Counted from the stretch's first letter, positions 11,054-23,463 are shown. The stretch is DNA of 64,000 nucleotides from Thermothelomyces thermophilus ATCC 42464 (GCF_000226095.1 NC_016473.1:868001-932000); one strand, 5' to 3'. The notes: generated by a model from the letters alone, not told the origin. Program-made: numbers and translations.

Positions 11054-13269
11054 TTAGTACTAACCTCTTTGGTTGTTTAGCTAATAGTAGCTTTATCGAT
11101 CGTGCTTATTTCTATAAGCTATTAGGTGCTTATAGCTTCTTACTATTAGGTCCGTTTTACTTTCCATTATATGTACTATAGCTTTATTTGAAGCTCCTAA
11201 ATTCGTAATTTCTTTTCGTCTATGTGATAGAGGTAATCGTTACTCTAGTACGAGTCCTATATATTTTGTCTGGTTCCGTAGTACCTAGGCTAAGCTCGTT
11301 TTGGAACTACTATAATGCCTTCTAGATTGCGAGTTTCGATCTTCTAGAGCAATTCGGCCGCTTTATTTCCCGTATTATAGACCTATTCTACAGGGTACAA
11401 GCCTCCGTCCCTGTTTTCCTGTCAGGTCGGCTAGTGATTATTTTCGAATTTGTTACGGAAGTAATATCGGCATTCGTATGCTATACACTAGAACTAGGGC
11501 ACTTGCGTATATGCCTCGTATCGAGGGTATAGTCATATAGCGTCGCCTAGGAGGTATTAGAATTCTTTCCTAAATCCTTCCTACTATACGTAGGCTATAG
11601 GTACTCTAATGCTAAGATAAGAGTATTTCTTCTAATAGCTTTCCTATATACGCTTGTCTTTCCTGTGGTTCGCTTGTATAAACTGATATTCTAGGTTCCG
11701 TACGTCGTTACTAAGTTACTAATCGTCAAGGTACTTGGCGTAGCTATTAGGCCTATCATATATTACAGGCTATTCTCCTTTAATAACTTCTACAATACAT
11801 CGGAGTTCCCTTATTTTGTCCTTTATCTTATCGCTCTACTAGGTAAGTTAAGTCAAGTACCTATCCCGTTCGCATAGTTCCGTGTTAAGTCAGAAAACTT
11901 CGTTATAGTACTATTCGATTCGTTCCTAGAGGAATAAAGCATTAGGTCCAGGTCTTTCGATTCCTTAGGTATTAGTTATCTATGATCTATCCTGCCTCTG
12001 TATGACTATAAAACCCTACTACCTCAAGGCTAGGAGAATCGAAATTAGCGGTATATACTCCCCTGCTATATCCTATTTAGCGAGACCTATCTCTAGGGCC
12101 ATAGTGACCAGTTCGGAGTACAGTACTTGTTCGTCTTTACCATTACCATCATATCCGAGACTATCCGCATTACTATCTCTGCCTTTATAGCTTATAGCCG
12201 CTACTTTGATAACGTCCTTAGTAGTTTTGTCGATAGTCATAATTTCCTTTCTAGGGGCTAGTTTCTATTCTTTCTTTAGGCTCTAGCATTCTTGCTTATA
12301 ATGCCCTTTCTTTCTATAGTTATAATAGATAACATTAGACTTGTCTTTGGTCGTCTTCTTCTGATCCTACTTCTATACTACATCTATATCTATAGCTCTA
12401 GGGTACGTCCTATACGAGGTACTGACGTATGCTCGCTTTTTCTTGTCATTAGCCTTAACTATGGTTCTGTTCATTTGACCTCGTTTCTGCTACTCTCATG
12501 TATAGAGTCGATTATCAATCCTAATAGCCTATATAATATATTTGTCTAGAGTCTTAGGCTAATTATACTTATATAGCTTATCCTTAACCTTTTCCTTTAA
12601 GCCATTATAGAATAATTACATTAATACTTTATTATTAAGCTAAGACTTGAGTATGTCCTATCTAAATTATATAGCGTAGGAGGCTACTAACTTAGTCTAT
12701 CGGAGATTAGCAAGTCTTTCTTACGTATAGATCTTCTCGTCTTTATCGCTAAAAACTTTCTAAAGCTCTTCTTCGAAGCGGTTATAAGATCGGAAGACTG
12801 CCTATATAAACGCGTCTCGGTCGTCTTTATCTTCCTTAATGAGATAGTCATTCTACGTAGGCTCGAACTATCTAAGTGCCTTGCCCTCTAGTCTTATAGC
12901 TATGTAGAGGACTTTAGCTTTATTATCTAGAAACTTGTCGTCATTAAGCTAGAAGTAGGATCGGAGGTTTATTAGGAATCCTACAAGATCCTCCTTAGTT
13001 CCTCCGTATTTGCTAGGTAGTTCGATCTTAATACGCTTCGCTTTAGCGCCCTCAAGTGCCTCGATTTTGGTATAGGCCTCGTTAACTAACTTCTATAAGT
13101 ACTTTTCGCAGTTCTTAAGTTCCTTGATTCGAGCTTGAGTAGCCTTGTCTCTCTAGTCTAATTCCTAGATCTGCTACTAGAGTTAACTAAGCTAAGCGAG
13201 CAGCTATTTAGCTATAACATTGGTAGCTATATCGATGTTAAGGTCGAAGTCACCTCTGTTCTAAACCAT
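11008..13269 (-). pseudogene. H1 gag, RIP-degraded, full length
   Basis: The frame from 13269 (ATG) to 11008 (TAA) is 2262 nt, identical in length to the intact gag. The start is 27 nt from the 5' LTR. The gag domain, zinc knuckle and C-terminal extension can all be followed, with Gln/Trp codons changed to stops. The hairpin of the frameshift signal is present next to the stop. Confidence 0.87.
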
Positions 13270-13296
13270 AATAGAACAAAGGGAGTGGTAACAACG

Positions 13297-13714
13297 TGTA
13301 ACGAACCTAACTTAGACTTCTTCTAAAAGGGTTTAGACGAAGGTAGATTGAGTGGGATAAGTAGGCAGGTCGTCTAAGGGATTCGGTGAAGCTAAAGGGT
13401 TTATAATAACACTAGAGTTATCTCTTATAGTAATTAGCAATGCTTAGTATAAGTACTGTAATTATGATTGTTACTACTAGTGAACTCCCAGAGTCTACTG
13501 TAACGAGTGACTATCTATATGTATATATAATCCTAGTAATCACTCCTGATTACGGTGATTATAAGTGATCGTATGGTGGTGATTACCCTGATTGCTGGTG
13601 AGTGTAGTGATCACTGTGCTTCCTATGTTATAATTGGTCCTTTCGTTCCTTTGGCTTGATTAGCCTGTTTGTGCTGGTGGCCTAGGCGGCATCTATATAT
13701 ATATTTCCGTGACA
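13297..13714 (-). repeat. H1 5' LTR with a distinct U3
   Basis: This 418-bp LTR begins TGTAAC and ends TGACA. The R-U5 part matches other family A LTRs, but the U3 between about 13530 and 13640 differs from N1, N4 and N5. It has TAATCAC-N11-GTGATTA at 13537-13561 and further GTGATTA and GTGATC sites. The flank TAGTA at 13715-13719 would be one copy of the target duplication. Confidence 0.87.
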
Positions 13715-14894
13715 TAGTACTATTAGTAAGAGAATATACTAGAAGCTTAGAATTAAGTAGATTAGTTTACCTATTATACGTACCCTTAGGACCGTAATTA
13801 GGCTATAATTAGACTAAAAGATTACTTAGATAGCCTATATTATAATAGATATTAATAGCTAGGAGAGCTAGGCCATATTCTATATAGTCCTAGGACTTAT
13901 ATATAATGTTATATCAGGCCTCCTATAGATAAAATACTAGGAAGTTATATTAGATATATATATAAGTGTTCTTATAATTAGAATATAACTAGGACTACTC
14001 ATCTATAAGATCTCTTTATAGCCTAGACAAATAGGAATTTCCTAAATAATAGGTATAATCTTTATAAGTATAGTATAAAGAGTATAGAAAAAGAAGACTT
14101 CTAATACCTTCCTAGTTACTAGTATCTAGGAGATAATAACTATCCTAGAATCAAGATACTAATTTAATAGAGACGGCTTAGGAAAAGGGGGTACCTAACC
14201 TAAGCCTAGTATAGAGTTAGAGGTTACCTTGCTAGATAAACTTTATAACTTTGCTAATCTCTTTAATAAGGAGGAAGCTAATAGATTCCCCCTATATCAT
14301 AGTATAGCTAACCATTATATTAAATTAAAGAAAGGCCTAGATAAAAAGATTCCTAAACTCCCTTAGGGGCCTCTCTATAATATGCTACGAGATTATTTAT
14401 TAGAAGTCTGAAAGTAAGTTATTAACTTACTAGATAAGGGATAGATCCGAGCTAGCTCCTCTTTAGCCGCTGCCCTTGTCCTCTTGGTAAAGAAAGTAGA
14501 TAGAGGATAGAGGTTCTATATTAACTATCGGGCGTTAAATAAGATTATAAAGCAAATTTCTACTTATTAAGGAGACGCTTTACTCCTTAGCTAGAGCTAA
14601 GTAGTTTATATAGCTTAATATCTAGGTAGCCTTTTACTATATCTAAATCGTAGAGGGCTATAAGTATTTAATAGCATTTCGAACCTAGTTTAGCCTCTTT
14701 AAGTGGCTTATCTACCCTTTTAGACTTATAGATATACCTATAACTTTCTAATAATTTATTAATAACGCTCTTAGCCTAATATTTAGAGACTTTATAATAA
14801 TATACCTTAATAATATCTTAATCTATATATTAGGTAATAAGAAAGATCATATAAGTTAGGTAAGAGATATACTTTAAAGGCTATAGAAAGTAAG
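13715..14894 (+). pseudogene. B pol, part 1 (upstream linker and reverse transcriptase)
   Basis: The first 450 bases are AT-rich and I cannot assign a domain to them with confidence. From about 14220 the reading is clear: a DKLY.FA.LFNKEEA-like linker, then RT motifs, with FYIDYRALNKI (RIP-free here) near 14512-14550, a CPFGLTNAP-like block near 14700, and the catalytic YLDD reduced to YLNN at 14803-14814. The frame continues after N2 at 21900 as LDLKKYMFTIKEVKYL, exactly what follows YLDD in RT. Stops are frequent. Confidence 0.82.
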
Positions 14895-15326
14895 TGTCAC
14901 GATTCGACCGTATAAGGCGACCCGACAAGGCACACGGAACCAATTAGGAACCGCAAGACCTAAGGACCAATTAGGAAGTGATCGCAGTGATCGTACTTCG
15001 ATCAAGGCAAGCACCCGAACAATGATTAAAGGATCGTAGTAGCAATTATATAATCGGAATCTAAGGGGAACACTTAGGAATGAGGAAACCAGACAAGTAT
15101 ATTAGATAGCTAGTCACTCATTCTAGTAGGCTCTAAGACTTTACTAGTAGTAACAATCACAATTATAGTACTTATACCAAGCATTGCTAATTACTATAAG
15201 AGGTAACTCTAGTGTTATTATAAACCCTTTAGCTTTACCAAATCCCTTAGACAACCTGCCTACTTGTCCTGCTTAATCTACCTCTGTCTAGACCCTTTTA
15301 GAAGAGTCTGAGTTAGGTTCGTTACA
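14895..15326 (+). repeat. N2 5' LTR (second U3 type)
   Basis: This 432-bp LTR begins TGTCACGATTC and ends GTTACA. Its U3 carries GTGATCGC-type sites, some of them RIP-altered compared with the 3' LTR. A TATA-like run lies near 15100, about 45 bp before the inferred transcript start. The self-priming site TTGTTACCACT follows two bases after the LTR. Confidence 0.92.
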
Positions 15327-15353
15327 CATTGTTACCACTCCCTTTGTTCTATT

Positions 15354-17069
15354 ATAGTTCAGAACGGAGGTAACTTCGACCTCGACATCGACATGGTTAC
15401 CGACGTCACGGCCGAACAGCTGCTTGCTTAGCTTAGTCAACTCTAGCAGCAGATCTAGGAGTTAGACTAGAGAGATAAGGCTACTTAAGCTCGAATTAAA
15501 GAACTCGAGAACCGTGAAAAGTACTTGTAGAAGTTAGTTAACGAGGCCTATACCAAAATCGAGGCACTTGAGGGCGCTAAAGCAAAGCGTATTAAGATCG
15601 AACTACCTAGTAAATATGGAGGAACTAAGGAGGATCTTATAGGATTCCTAATAAACCTCTGATCCTACTTCTAGCTTAATGATAACAAGTTTCTAGATGA
15701 CAAAGCCAAAGTCCTTTATGTAGCTACGAGACTAGAGGGCAAGGCACTTAGATGGTTCGAGCCTATATAGAATGACTATCTTACTAAGGAAGACGAAGAC
15801 GACTAAGACATGTTTATATAGGCAGTCTTCTAATCTTACGACTGTTTCGAAGAAGAGCTTTGGAAAGTTTTTAGTAACAAAGACAAGAAGATTTATATAT
15901 AAGAAAGACTTGCTAATCTCTAATAGACTAAGTTAGTAGCCTCCTATGCTATATAGTTTAGATAGAATATACTTAAGTCTTAGCTTAATAATGAGGTGTT
16001 AATGTAATTGTTCTATAATGGCTTAAAGGAAAAGGTTAAGGACGAGCTATATAAGTATGATTAGCCTGAGACTCTAGACGAATATATCATGTAGGCTATT
16101 AGGATCGATGATTGACTCTACGTACGAGAGTAGTAGAAACGAGGTCAAATAAACGGAACTATAGTTAAGGCTAATAATAAGAAAAAGCGAGCATATGTTA
16201 GTACCTTATACAGGACGTACCCCGGAGCTATAGATGTAGACGTAGCGTAGAAGCAGGACTAGAAGAAGACGACCAAAGACAAGTCTAATATTACCTGCTA
16301 TAACTACGGAAAGAAAGGGCACTATAAGCGAGAATATCGAAGCCTAAAGAAAGAGTAGAAGACAGTCCCTGGAAAGGAAATTACGGCTATCGACAAAACT
16401 ACTAAGGACGTCATCGAAGTAGCGGCCACGAGCTATAAAGACAGGGACAGTGATATAGATAGTCTTGGACATGACGGCGACGGTAAAGACGAACAAGTAC
16501 TATACTCCGAACTGGTCACTGTAGACCTAGAGATAGGTCTTGCCGAATAGGATATGGCAGGAGAATATATACTGCTAGTTTCGATTCTCCTAGCCTTGAG
16601 GCAGTAGGGTTTTATAGTCATACAGAGGCAGGATAGATCGTGGACAACCGACACCTAAGGAAATGAGGACAGAAGCTTATGCCCTGTGGAATGGGTCTAC
16701 AATGCAGGAAATAGAGCGGCCGAATTGCTTTAGAAGATCGAGGCCCATAGTCTAGAAAGCATTATAATAGTTCTAAGACGAGCCTAGCCTAGGTACTATA
16801 GAACCAGACGAGACATATAGGACTCGTGTTAGAGCAACGATTACCTCTATTACGCAGATGAAAAGAAATTATAAATTTAGGAGCTTTAGATAAAGCTATA
16901 GTACATACAATAGAAAGTAGAACAGACCTAATAGTAGGAAGCCACAAGCACCTAATGGCTTACGGAAATGAGCACGATCGACAAAGCTACTATTAGCCAA
17001 ATAACCAAAGAGGTTAATACTGACCTAGGAAACGGGTCAGGGCCCTTCGAGGGGCCCAAAAACCATTAA
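15354..17069 (+). pseudogene. N2 gag with lost start codon and a 546-bp in-frame deletion
   Basis: The start is 27 nt after the LTR, but ATG has become ATA, a RIP change. The gag domain and the zinc knuckle (near 16300-16335) are recognisable. Near 16660 the sequence jumps from the equivalent of intact position about 60726 to about 61272, removing 546 bp (182 codons). This takes out the internal coiled coil and the first Cys/His segment of the extension. A short repeat (ACAAGGAA in sister copy N3) occurs at both ends, so the loss may have arisen by microhomology. The stop TAA is at 17067-17069. Many RIP stops are present. Confidence 0.87.
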
Positions 17070-20000
17070 CGCCTACGTAGCGGCAGGTAGTAGCGCAATA
17101 TGGGAGGAACTGGCACAAGAGACCACTATATCGAGACCTCCTGGCAGAAACATGGGAAATCGCTACAATCTTTAGACGACAGCGGCAAGATAAGTGACTA
17201 TAGACAATAACACAATGGAAATAGCACGAAATGCTCGTACTAGTGGATAGTAGAGTAGAGATAAACCTGATCTCGCCGACACTTGTAAATTAGCTATAGA
17301 TACCCTAGAGAATGAAGCGGAAGTATGGTATGGTCAAAGGGCCATTTCTAACGTAATAGGTATATAGGGAGACCGAACCGATCGATATCACTATGGTAGG
17401 GAAGACTATAGTAATCGTATTTAGTATCGTAGATATAGGTAACGATAAAGACATAATATTAGGATTACTATAGTATAAAGATTATAACCTAGACATTAGT
17501 TAGAAGAATAGTAGCTACCTGTAACTCCGAACGGAGTCGTATTTAACTAGCGAGATAGGGAGCATATAAGGATCGCGAGCGGACGATGCTTAGAGAAAGG
17601 CATATCCTACAGATCTACCGTAAGAGATAGATAGTAGTAGGCAGACTACTACAGATTCTAGAAGAGGCGGTATAACGATATCGATATTACGATAGGAGGA
17701 ACGAGCCAAACCGCTAATAGTTATTCTCTCTATTAACGAATGTAGAGCACTATAATTAGAGTAGTAGGTTGAGATAGGAGAAATCGCTAGTATCGCTATA
17801 GATAGAACCAAGTTCGTATACTATTAGAAAACCGAGAGACAAGATAAGACTAGGGAAGTACTAAAAGAATATAAAGGACACCTAGCATTTAAACCGAAGT
17901 ATCTAGAAGGATTACTAGAATACGGCCTATGGGATTACGAGATTAAGCTTAAGAAAGGAGTACAATTGAAGTTCTTTAAGATTTACTATATAAGTTAGAT
18001 ATAAAATGAAGAACTTAAGCGATATTTAGAGGAGAACCTTTGAAGAGGATATATCTGCCTATCGATATCGCTAGCAGGCTACCTAATCCTATTTATGCCC
18101 AAGAAAGATAGAAAGCTACGGTTATATATCGACTATCAGCAACTTAACGAACAGACCGTGAAAAATCGATACCTATTACCACTAATCTTATAGCTCTAAG
18201 ATTAGTTAGCAGGAGCCTAATATTTTATATATCTTGACTTGCCATCGGCCTATAACTATATACGGATCAAAGAAGGCGACAAGTAGAAAACGGCCTTTAG
18301 GATACCCTATAGCTACTACGAGTACCTTGTCATGCTATTCGGACTTACGAACACGCTAGCAACGTTCTAAGCCCTAATTGATCAAGCTATCCGACCCTTT
18401 CTCGACAAATTTACAGTATATTATCTTGACGACATACTCATCTTCTCCAAGACGATAGACAAACACTAGAAGCACGTAAAAGCAGTACTAGACACGCTAT
18501 ACGTATATAAGCTATTAGTTAATAAGGAAAAGAGCAAGTTCTATATTAGGAAAACGGTGTTTCTAGGATACGAAATATCCCTAGGACAAATCTAGATAGA
18601 ACCTTTAAAGGTTAAAGCTATTAAGAATTAGCTACGACCGACGTTAGTCACAGAAGTATAAAGCTTTATCGGATTCGCAAACTTCTATCAAATGTTCATT
18701 AGGAACTTTGGAGCGATTGTACGACCTTTATACGAACTTACCAAAAAGAACGCTAAATTCCAATGGGAAGAGCAATATAAGTAAGCATTTATATAGATTT
18801 ATAATACTATTACTAAAGATCTAGTACTAGTACTGCTAGACCCTAAGAAGCCATTTAAAGTGGAAACGGATGCTTTAGACTATGCTATCGGAGGACAATT
18901 GGGATAACGAGACAAACAAGGGAAGCTATATCCTATAGCCTTCTTTTTAAAGAAGCTCGACAGACTATGTCTTAATTATCCAATCTATAATAAGGAACTA
19001 CTTACGATTATCGAAGCTTTTAAGGAATAGCGACTATACCTCAGTGGCACGATTGAACCGGTACAAGTATATACAGATTACAAGAACCTACAATACTTCA
19101 CGACGACGAAGGAACTTAACGGACGATAAATACGATAGGCAGAATTCCTTACGGAATTCAACTTCGAGATCCGCTACAAGAAGGGTAAAGAAAATATATA
19201 AGCAGACATTTTAAGTCAACAAACGGATTATACGAAAGGACAAATAGGAACAATACTACCATTGTTTAAGGAACGAACAGATGGAACGCTACATTACGAA
19301 ACGTAGACACCTATAGAAGATGATCTACTTGACTCGTTCCTAGAATGCTATATAATCTTTTAAGAAGAAAGGATTAACGAGGCATAGTATTAAGTAGCAC
19401 CTAGACTAGTAGTACCTGACGGAGTGGAAGAAAAAGATAGAAAACTCTGGTACCGAGGCAAAGCGTATATCTATGATAAAGACTAATAGCTATAAATAAT
19501 TCGAGAACTCCACGAGTCAAAACTTAGAGGATATAAGGGAGTTACGAAGACTGTTATATAAGTCAAGAGATACTATGACTTTCTATAGTTAACGGCACAA
19601 GTTAAGGAAGTCGTACAGAGCTACGATATCTGTAATCGAAGTAAAACGGTATAATATAAGCTATATAGGCTACTTTAGCTACTGCTAATAGCTGACAAAC
19701 TATAGAGTTTAGTTATAATAGACTTTATCACGAAGCTGTTAGAATCTAAGGACATAGCTATAGGAGTGACCTACGATAGTATTCTTACTATAGTAGATCG
19801 CCTAACTAAATAGGTATACTTCTTTCCCTATAAGGAGTCCTAGATAGCTAAACAGCTAGCAGACGTAATCTATCGGCAAGTTACATTAGTGTATGCTTGG
19901 CCATAAGAATAGATCATTGATAGAGACACTAAGTTCGTATCAAAGTTCTAACAAGCGTTAATACGACGATTAGGTGTTAATAGCAAGCTATTAATAGCAT

Positions 20001-20884
20001 ATTACCTATAGACCGACAGATAAACGGAGCGACTAAACCAAGTTATTAAGCAGTACCTCCGCTCTTATATCAACTACTAGCAAGACAACTAGGTTATACT
20101 ATTGCTAATAGTATAACTTACTTACAATACGATGCTAACAGAAACGACCAAAGTTATACCGTTCTTTACGAACTACAGATATAAAGTAGACCTTAGGCAA
20201 GGACTAGAGGTCATAGTGCCAAGAGCAGCAGTCAAAGTAGAATAAATGTACACACTATATAAAAAGCTTAAAAAGGAACTCAAGTTTGTCAAGACCAGAA
20301 TGAAGAATTACTATGACAAACACAGGCTCAAGGGACCTCACCTAGAGAGGAGAGATAAAGTCTACCTAATCGTATGAAACTTATAAACTAAATGACCAAG
20401 CGCGAAGCTAGACTTTAAGAAGGTCGGACCCTTTATTATCAAAGAACGAATTTCGACATCTAACTACCGATTATTGTTACCGTCATCTATATGACTACAG
20501 ACAGATGTTTTTCATATTTTGCTTCTCGAACTAGCACCGAAAAGCGCTAAGGTTGCTATATATATCGAAGTAAAAGACAAGGAAGAAGAATAGAACGTCA
20601 AAGAAATTCTGGATTTATATATTATTAATAGGGAACTATAGTATCTAGTTAAATAGCTTAATTTCGGACTAGAAGATAACTTATAGGAACTAGTTAAGAA
20701 CTTGAATTACCCTAAGAAACTTTAGTAGTTCTACTAGAAGAACCCTGACTAACTAAAAGCGACAGACCCGAAACTAACCTAAAATCGGCTAGCAAGGACA
20801 GATCTAAAGGAACTTCAGGATACATAGAATCCTAAAGCTGTCCGAAATCGGCGGACAAGCGAGACGGGGTCGAAGAAGGCGTAG
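17024..20884 (+). pseudogene. N2 pol (PR-RT-RH-IN-chromodomain), RIP-degraded
   Basis: Pol follows the frameshift heptamer (RIP form AGGAAAC, 17027-17033). RT lies near 18100-18700 with YLDD at about 18422. RNase H follows near 18860-19200. Integrase lies at 19480-20250, with catalytic Asp in IDFITKL and DRDTKF and Glu in the NQVIKQYL region. The chromodomain is at about 20580-20750 (ILDLYIINRELQYLVK). A RIP stop lies at 20780-20782; allowing for it, the frame continues to TAG at 20882-20884 and overlaps the antisense gene by about 53 bp. Confidence 0.85.
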
Positions 20885-21332
20885 TAACCCTAGAAGCCTC
20901 CGCTACCGCCGCCGCTTTAGCCTCCTCACGTTCTACTCGCTCTAACTCCTCTACACTATTAATACCCCGAGCGATAGCCCTTATCATCTTCTCAAACCAC
21001 ATTCGCTTCTATTTCCGGAGACAAAGGACCTACTCCTCAGCAGCTATAAGCTCATCCTCAAGTTTTTGATGCTAAGCTATAATAGACTAAAGCTAAGCAG
21101 GAGAAACGCTAAGAACGTTATAATTCGAACGCTTATTACGAACGCACTCTGCGTATCGAGAAAAATCGCTTTTCGAAACCTCGTACGAATAAAGGCCTTT
21201 AGACTCGTATGGCGTACAAGGACGTATCGTTAAAAGATTATCCAAGGAAAGAATCGCGGCTAGGAGATGGTTAACACAAAGAGTCGACGTAGCAGGCTTA
21301 GACTTCGACTTCTTTCTTATACGATTAGTTAT
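20832..21332 (-). pseudogene. Antisense accessory gene of N2, divergent zinc-cluster-like protein
   Basis: On the minus strand a frame runs toward the end of pol from a probable start at 21332 (now ATA, ATG before RIP) to TAG at 20832-20834, about 166 residues. It is open between 21473 and 21093 and has a few RIP stops beyond. It reads KKSKSKPATSTLCVNHLL, then a cluster RPCTPYESKGLYSYEV, then SRYAECVRNKRSNYNV, where several Tyr are former Cys. After correction the pattern is close to C-x2-C-x(5-7)-C-x(9-11)-C-x2-C-x7-C. An acidic helix-like segment SVEELERVEREEAKAA follows. Position, size and layout match the N1/N3/N5 genes, but the sequence is very different. Zinc-cluster assignment is inference. 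Confidence 0.65.
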
Positions 21333-21467
21333 CTTGACGATATCATGAAAGAAAGAGAAAGAGGGGGGGGGACTAAGGAATATAACCACATATAAGCAGG
21401 GGGTGTTAGTGTTATTTGAAACAGACCTAAGTCTTTCAAGGACAAAAGACCTAGGGGAGGGGCATCG

Positions 21468-21899
21468 TGTCACGATTCGACTATATAAGGTAACCCGACA
21501 AGGTACACGGAACCAATCAGGAACCGCAAGACCTAAGGACTAATCAGGAAGTGATCGCAGTGATCGCACTTCGATCAAGGCGAGCACCCGAACAATGATC
21601 GAAGGATCGTAGTAGCGATCACACGATCGGAATCTAGGGGGAACACTTAGGAATGAGGAAACTAGACAAGTATATTAGATAGCTAGTCACTCGTTCTGGT
21701 AGGCTCTGGGAGTTTACTAGTGGTAACAATTACAATTATAGTACTTATACTAAGCATTGCTGATTACTGTGAGAGGTAACTCTAGTGTTATTGTGAACCC
21801 TTTGGCTTTACCGAATCCCTTAGACGACCTGCCTGCTTGTCCTGCTCAATCTACCTCCGTCTGGACCCTTTTAGAAGAGTCTGAGTTGGGTTCGTCATA
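21468..21899 (+). repeat. N2 3' LTR
   Basis: This 432-bp LTR follows the polypurine tract GGGGAGGGGCATCG (ends 21467). It is better preserved than its 5' partner. Its U3 at 21551-21622 holds GTGATCGC twice (21551-21558, 21560-21567), TTCGATCA paired with TGATCGAA, and GCGATCAC (21615-21622) as the inverted partner of GTGATCGC. It ends GTCATA, a RIP form of GTCACA, followed by the duplication GTAAG. Confidence 0.93.
21551..21622. promoter_or_regulatory. U3 inverted-site cluster of the N2 type
   Basis: GTGATCGC, A, GTGATCGC, AC, TTCGATCA, an 18-bp spacer, TGATCGAA, an 11-bp spacer, GCGATCAC: two nested inverted pairs within 72 bp. The core GTGAT is shared with the arrays of the other subfamilies, while the flanking bases differ. 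A binding role is inference. Confidence 0.6.
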
Positions 21900-23463
21900 G
21901 TAAGACTTATATTAGATCTTAAGAAGTATATGTTTACTATAAAAGAAGTTAAATACCTTAGCTATATTATGGAGGTAAGGGCTTAGGTTTGCCTAGACCT
22001 TAAGAAGCTAGCTACCATTTATAAGTAGGAGGTACTATATAAAGTTTAGGGAGTATAGAGTTTCCTAAGGTTTGTAAACTTCTACTAAGACTTTATCCCT
22101 AACTTCTCTGAGTTAACCGTACCCTTAATATAGTTAACTTATAAGAATACCCTATTCTAGTAGGGGACTAAGGAATAAAAGGCTTTTAAAACTCTTAAGA
22201 TAGCTTTTATATTAGAACCTATCCTAGTATAATAGGATCCTAAATAGGAGATAGTACTTGAGGTAGACTGCTCTAGGACGGTATTAGGAAGGTACTTATC
22301 CTAATAGGGAGAAGATAGGGTCCTCTATCTTATAGCCTACTATTCTATAAAACTGTCCCTAGCTAAATGGAACTATACGATCTATAATAAAGAACTACTT
22401 ATAATTATCTTATATCTAAAGGCCTAGTTAGCTAAGCTTTATAGTATTACTACTCCCTTTTAGATCCTAACTAACTATAAAAACCTTAAATACTTCTCTT
22501 AGCCTTATCTAATCAGTAAATGGCAAGCTTAATGGGCTAAAATATTCTCTCTCTTTAACTTCAAACTTTATTATTAACTAGGATTATAAGCTTCCTGTCC
22601 TAACGCCCTGTCCTACTATAAATAAGACTACCCCAAGAATATATAACATATAATATAATTCCTCCCTACTATTTAGATAGATATAACCGGTATCTTATTA
22701 TTACCTAAAATATACTACCTACTAAAGGGGAGTACTATTTTTATAGATATATAACTTATAGCCTTATAGAATAAGGGAGTTATTAAGGACAAACATTATA
22801 TATACTAGCTCTAGGCCATCCGAGATAGGGCCCGAAAATTTCTAAAGGAGGTAAACATAGCGTAGACCTAGATTATAGATTGCTCTCTTAATATATAAGG
22901 TATCCTTTAGTTCTAAGGTAGACTTTGGCTTTCTATATAAGAGCTACTTATAACTACCATTCTTTAACATATCTATAACTCCCCTATATTAGGCTACCTA
23001 GAGAGGAACAGGTTATTTAAAATACTCTAATAAGACTACTATTAGGACTTTATATCTCTAAATATAAAGAGATTTACAAGGAACTATTATATATATCGAA
23101 GGGCCAAGGTTTTACGTTAACTATAACAAGGACTCCTCTAGCCCCTACCTATCGCCGACCGCTTCTAGAAATAGATTTCTATCGATTTTATAGTCGATCT
23201 CCCTATATAAGATAAGAACTTACCCTAGTACCTTATAGTAATTACTAACCGGCTATTAAAGTATATCTAGCTCGAAGCTATATCCTCGATAGAAGCTAAG
23301 GCATATATGCTCTAGTTCTAGGATATTTAGTAGCAGTTTTATGGATTTCTAATATAAATTATCACTAATCGTAGTTCGGACTAGCTTAGCTAGTTTTAGA
23401 CTACTCTTTATAAGATTATTAGGATCAAGTAGCTACTATTAATAGCCTATTATCTATAGATAG
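21900..23463 (+). pseudogene. B pol, part 2 (RT thumb, RNase H, integrase first half)
   Basis: The frame resumes directly after N2. LDLKKYMFTIKEVKYL completes the RT palm/thumb. RNase H follows (LEVDCSRTVLG, NYTIYNKELL, LTNYKNLKYF) at about 22250-22520. The integrase zinc region comes near 22950-23100 (YIYRRAKVLR), and the catalytic core starts at 23160. The piece ends in the AYYLxID motif at the 13-bp LINE target site and continues at 43691. Stops from RIP are frequent. Confidence 0.82.
23451..23463. repeat. 13-bp target site duplication of LINE-1, left copy
   Basis: TATCTATAGATAG here pairs with TATTTATGGATGG at 43691-43703. The three differences are all C/T or G/A and fit RIP after insertion. 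Joining 23463 to 43704 restores the integrase reading AYYLxIDRGIERIN. Confidence 0.85.

Larger units (their letters stand above)
1..13714 (-). mobile_element. Element H1, family A chromovirus, RIP-mutated, interrupted by N1
   Basis: H1 is a Ty3/gypsy LTR retrotransposon read on the minus strand. The window opens inside the 3' part of its pol. The element continues to 2478, is interrupted by N1 (2479-10006), resumes at 10007 and ends with its 5' LTR at 13297-13714. Removing N1 and one copy of the CGATG duplication rejoins the reverse transcriptase region. The right flank, TAGTA at 13715-13719, is the expected target duplication, but the matching left copy lies outside the window. H1 sits against the RT-side fragment of element B, so it probably inserted into B. 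Its sequence is heavily RIP-mutated. Confidence 0.85.
14895..21899 (+). mobile_element. Element N2, family A chromovirus inserted in B, RIP-mutated
   Basis: N2 is 7005 bp with two 432-bp LTRs and the GTAAG duplication (14890-14894 and 21900-21904). The order is 5' LTR, 27-nt leader, gag, pol with chromodomain, antisense gene, polypurine tract, 3' LTR. Its gag is 546 bp shorter than in the other copies. Both its U3 and its antisense gene belong to a different type from N1/N5 and from N3. Confidence 0.93.
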
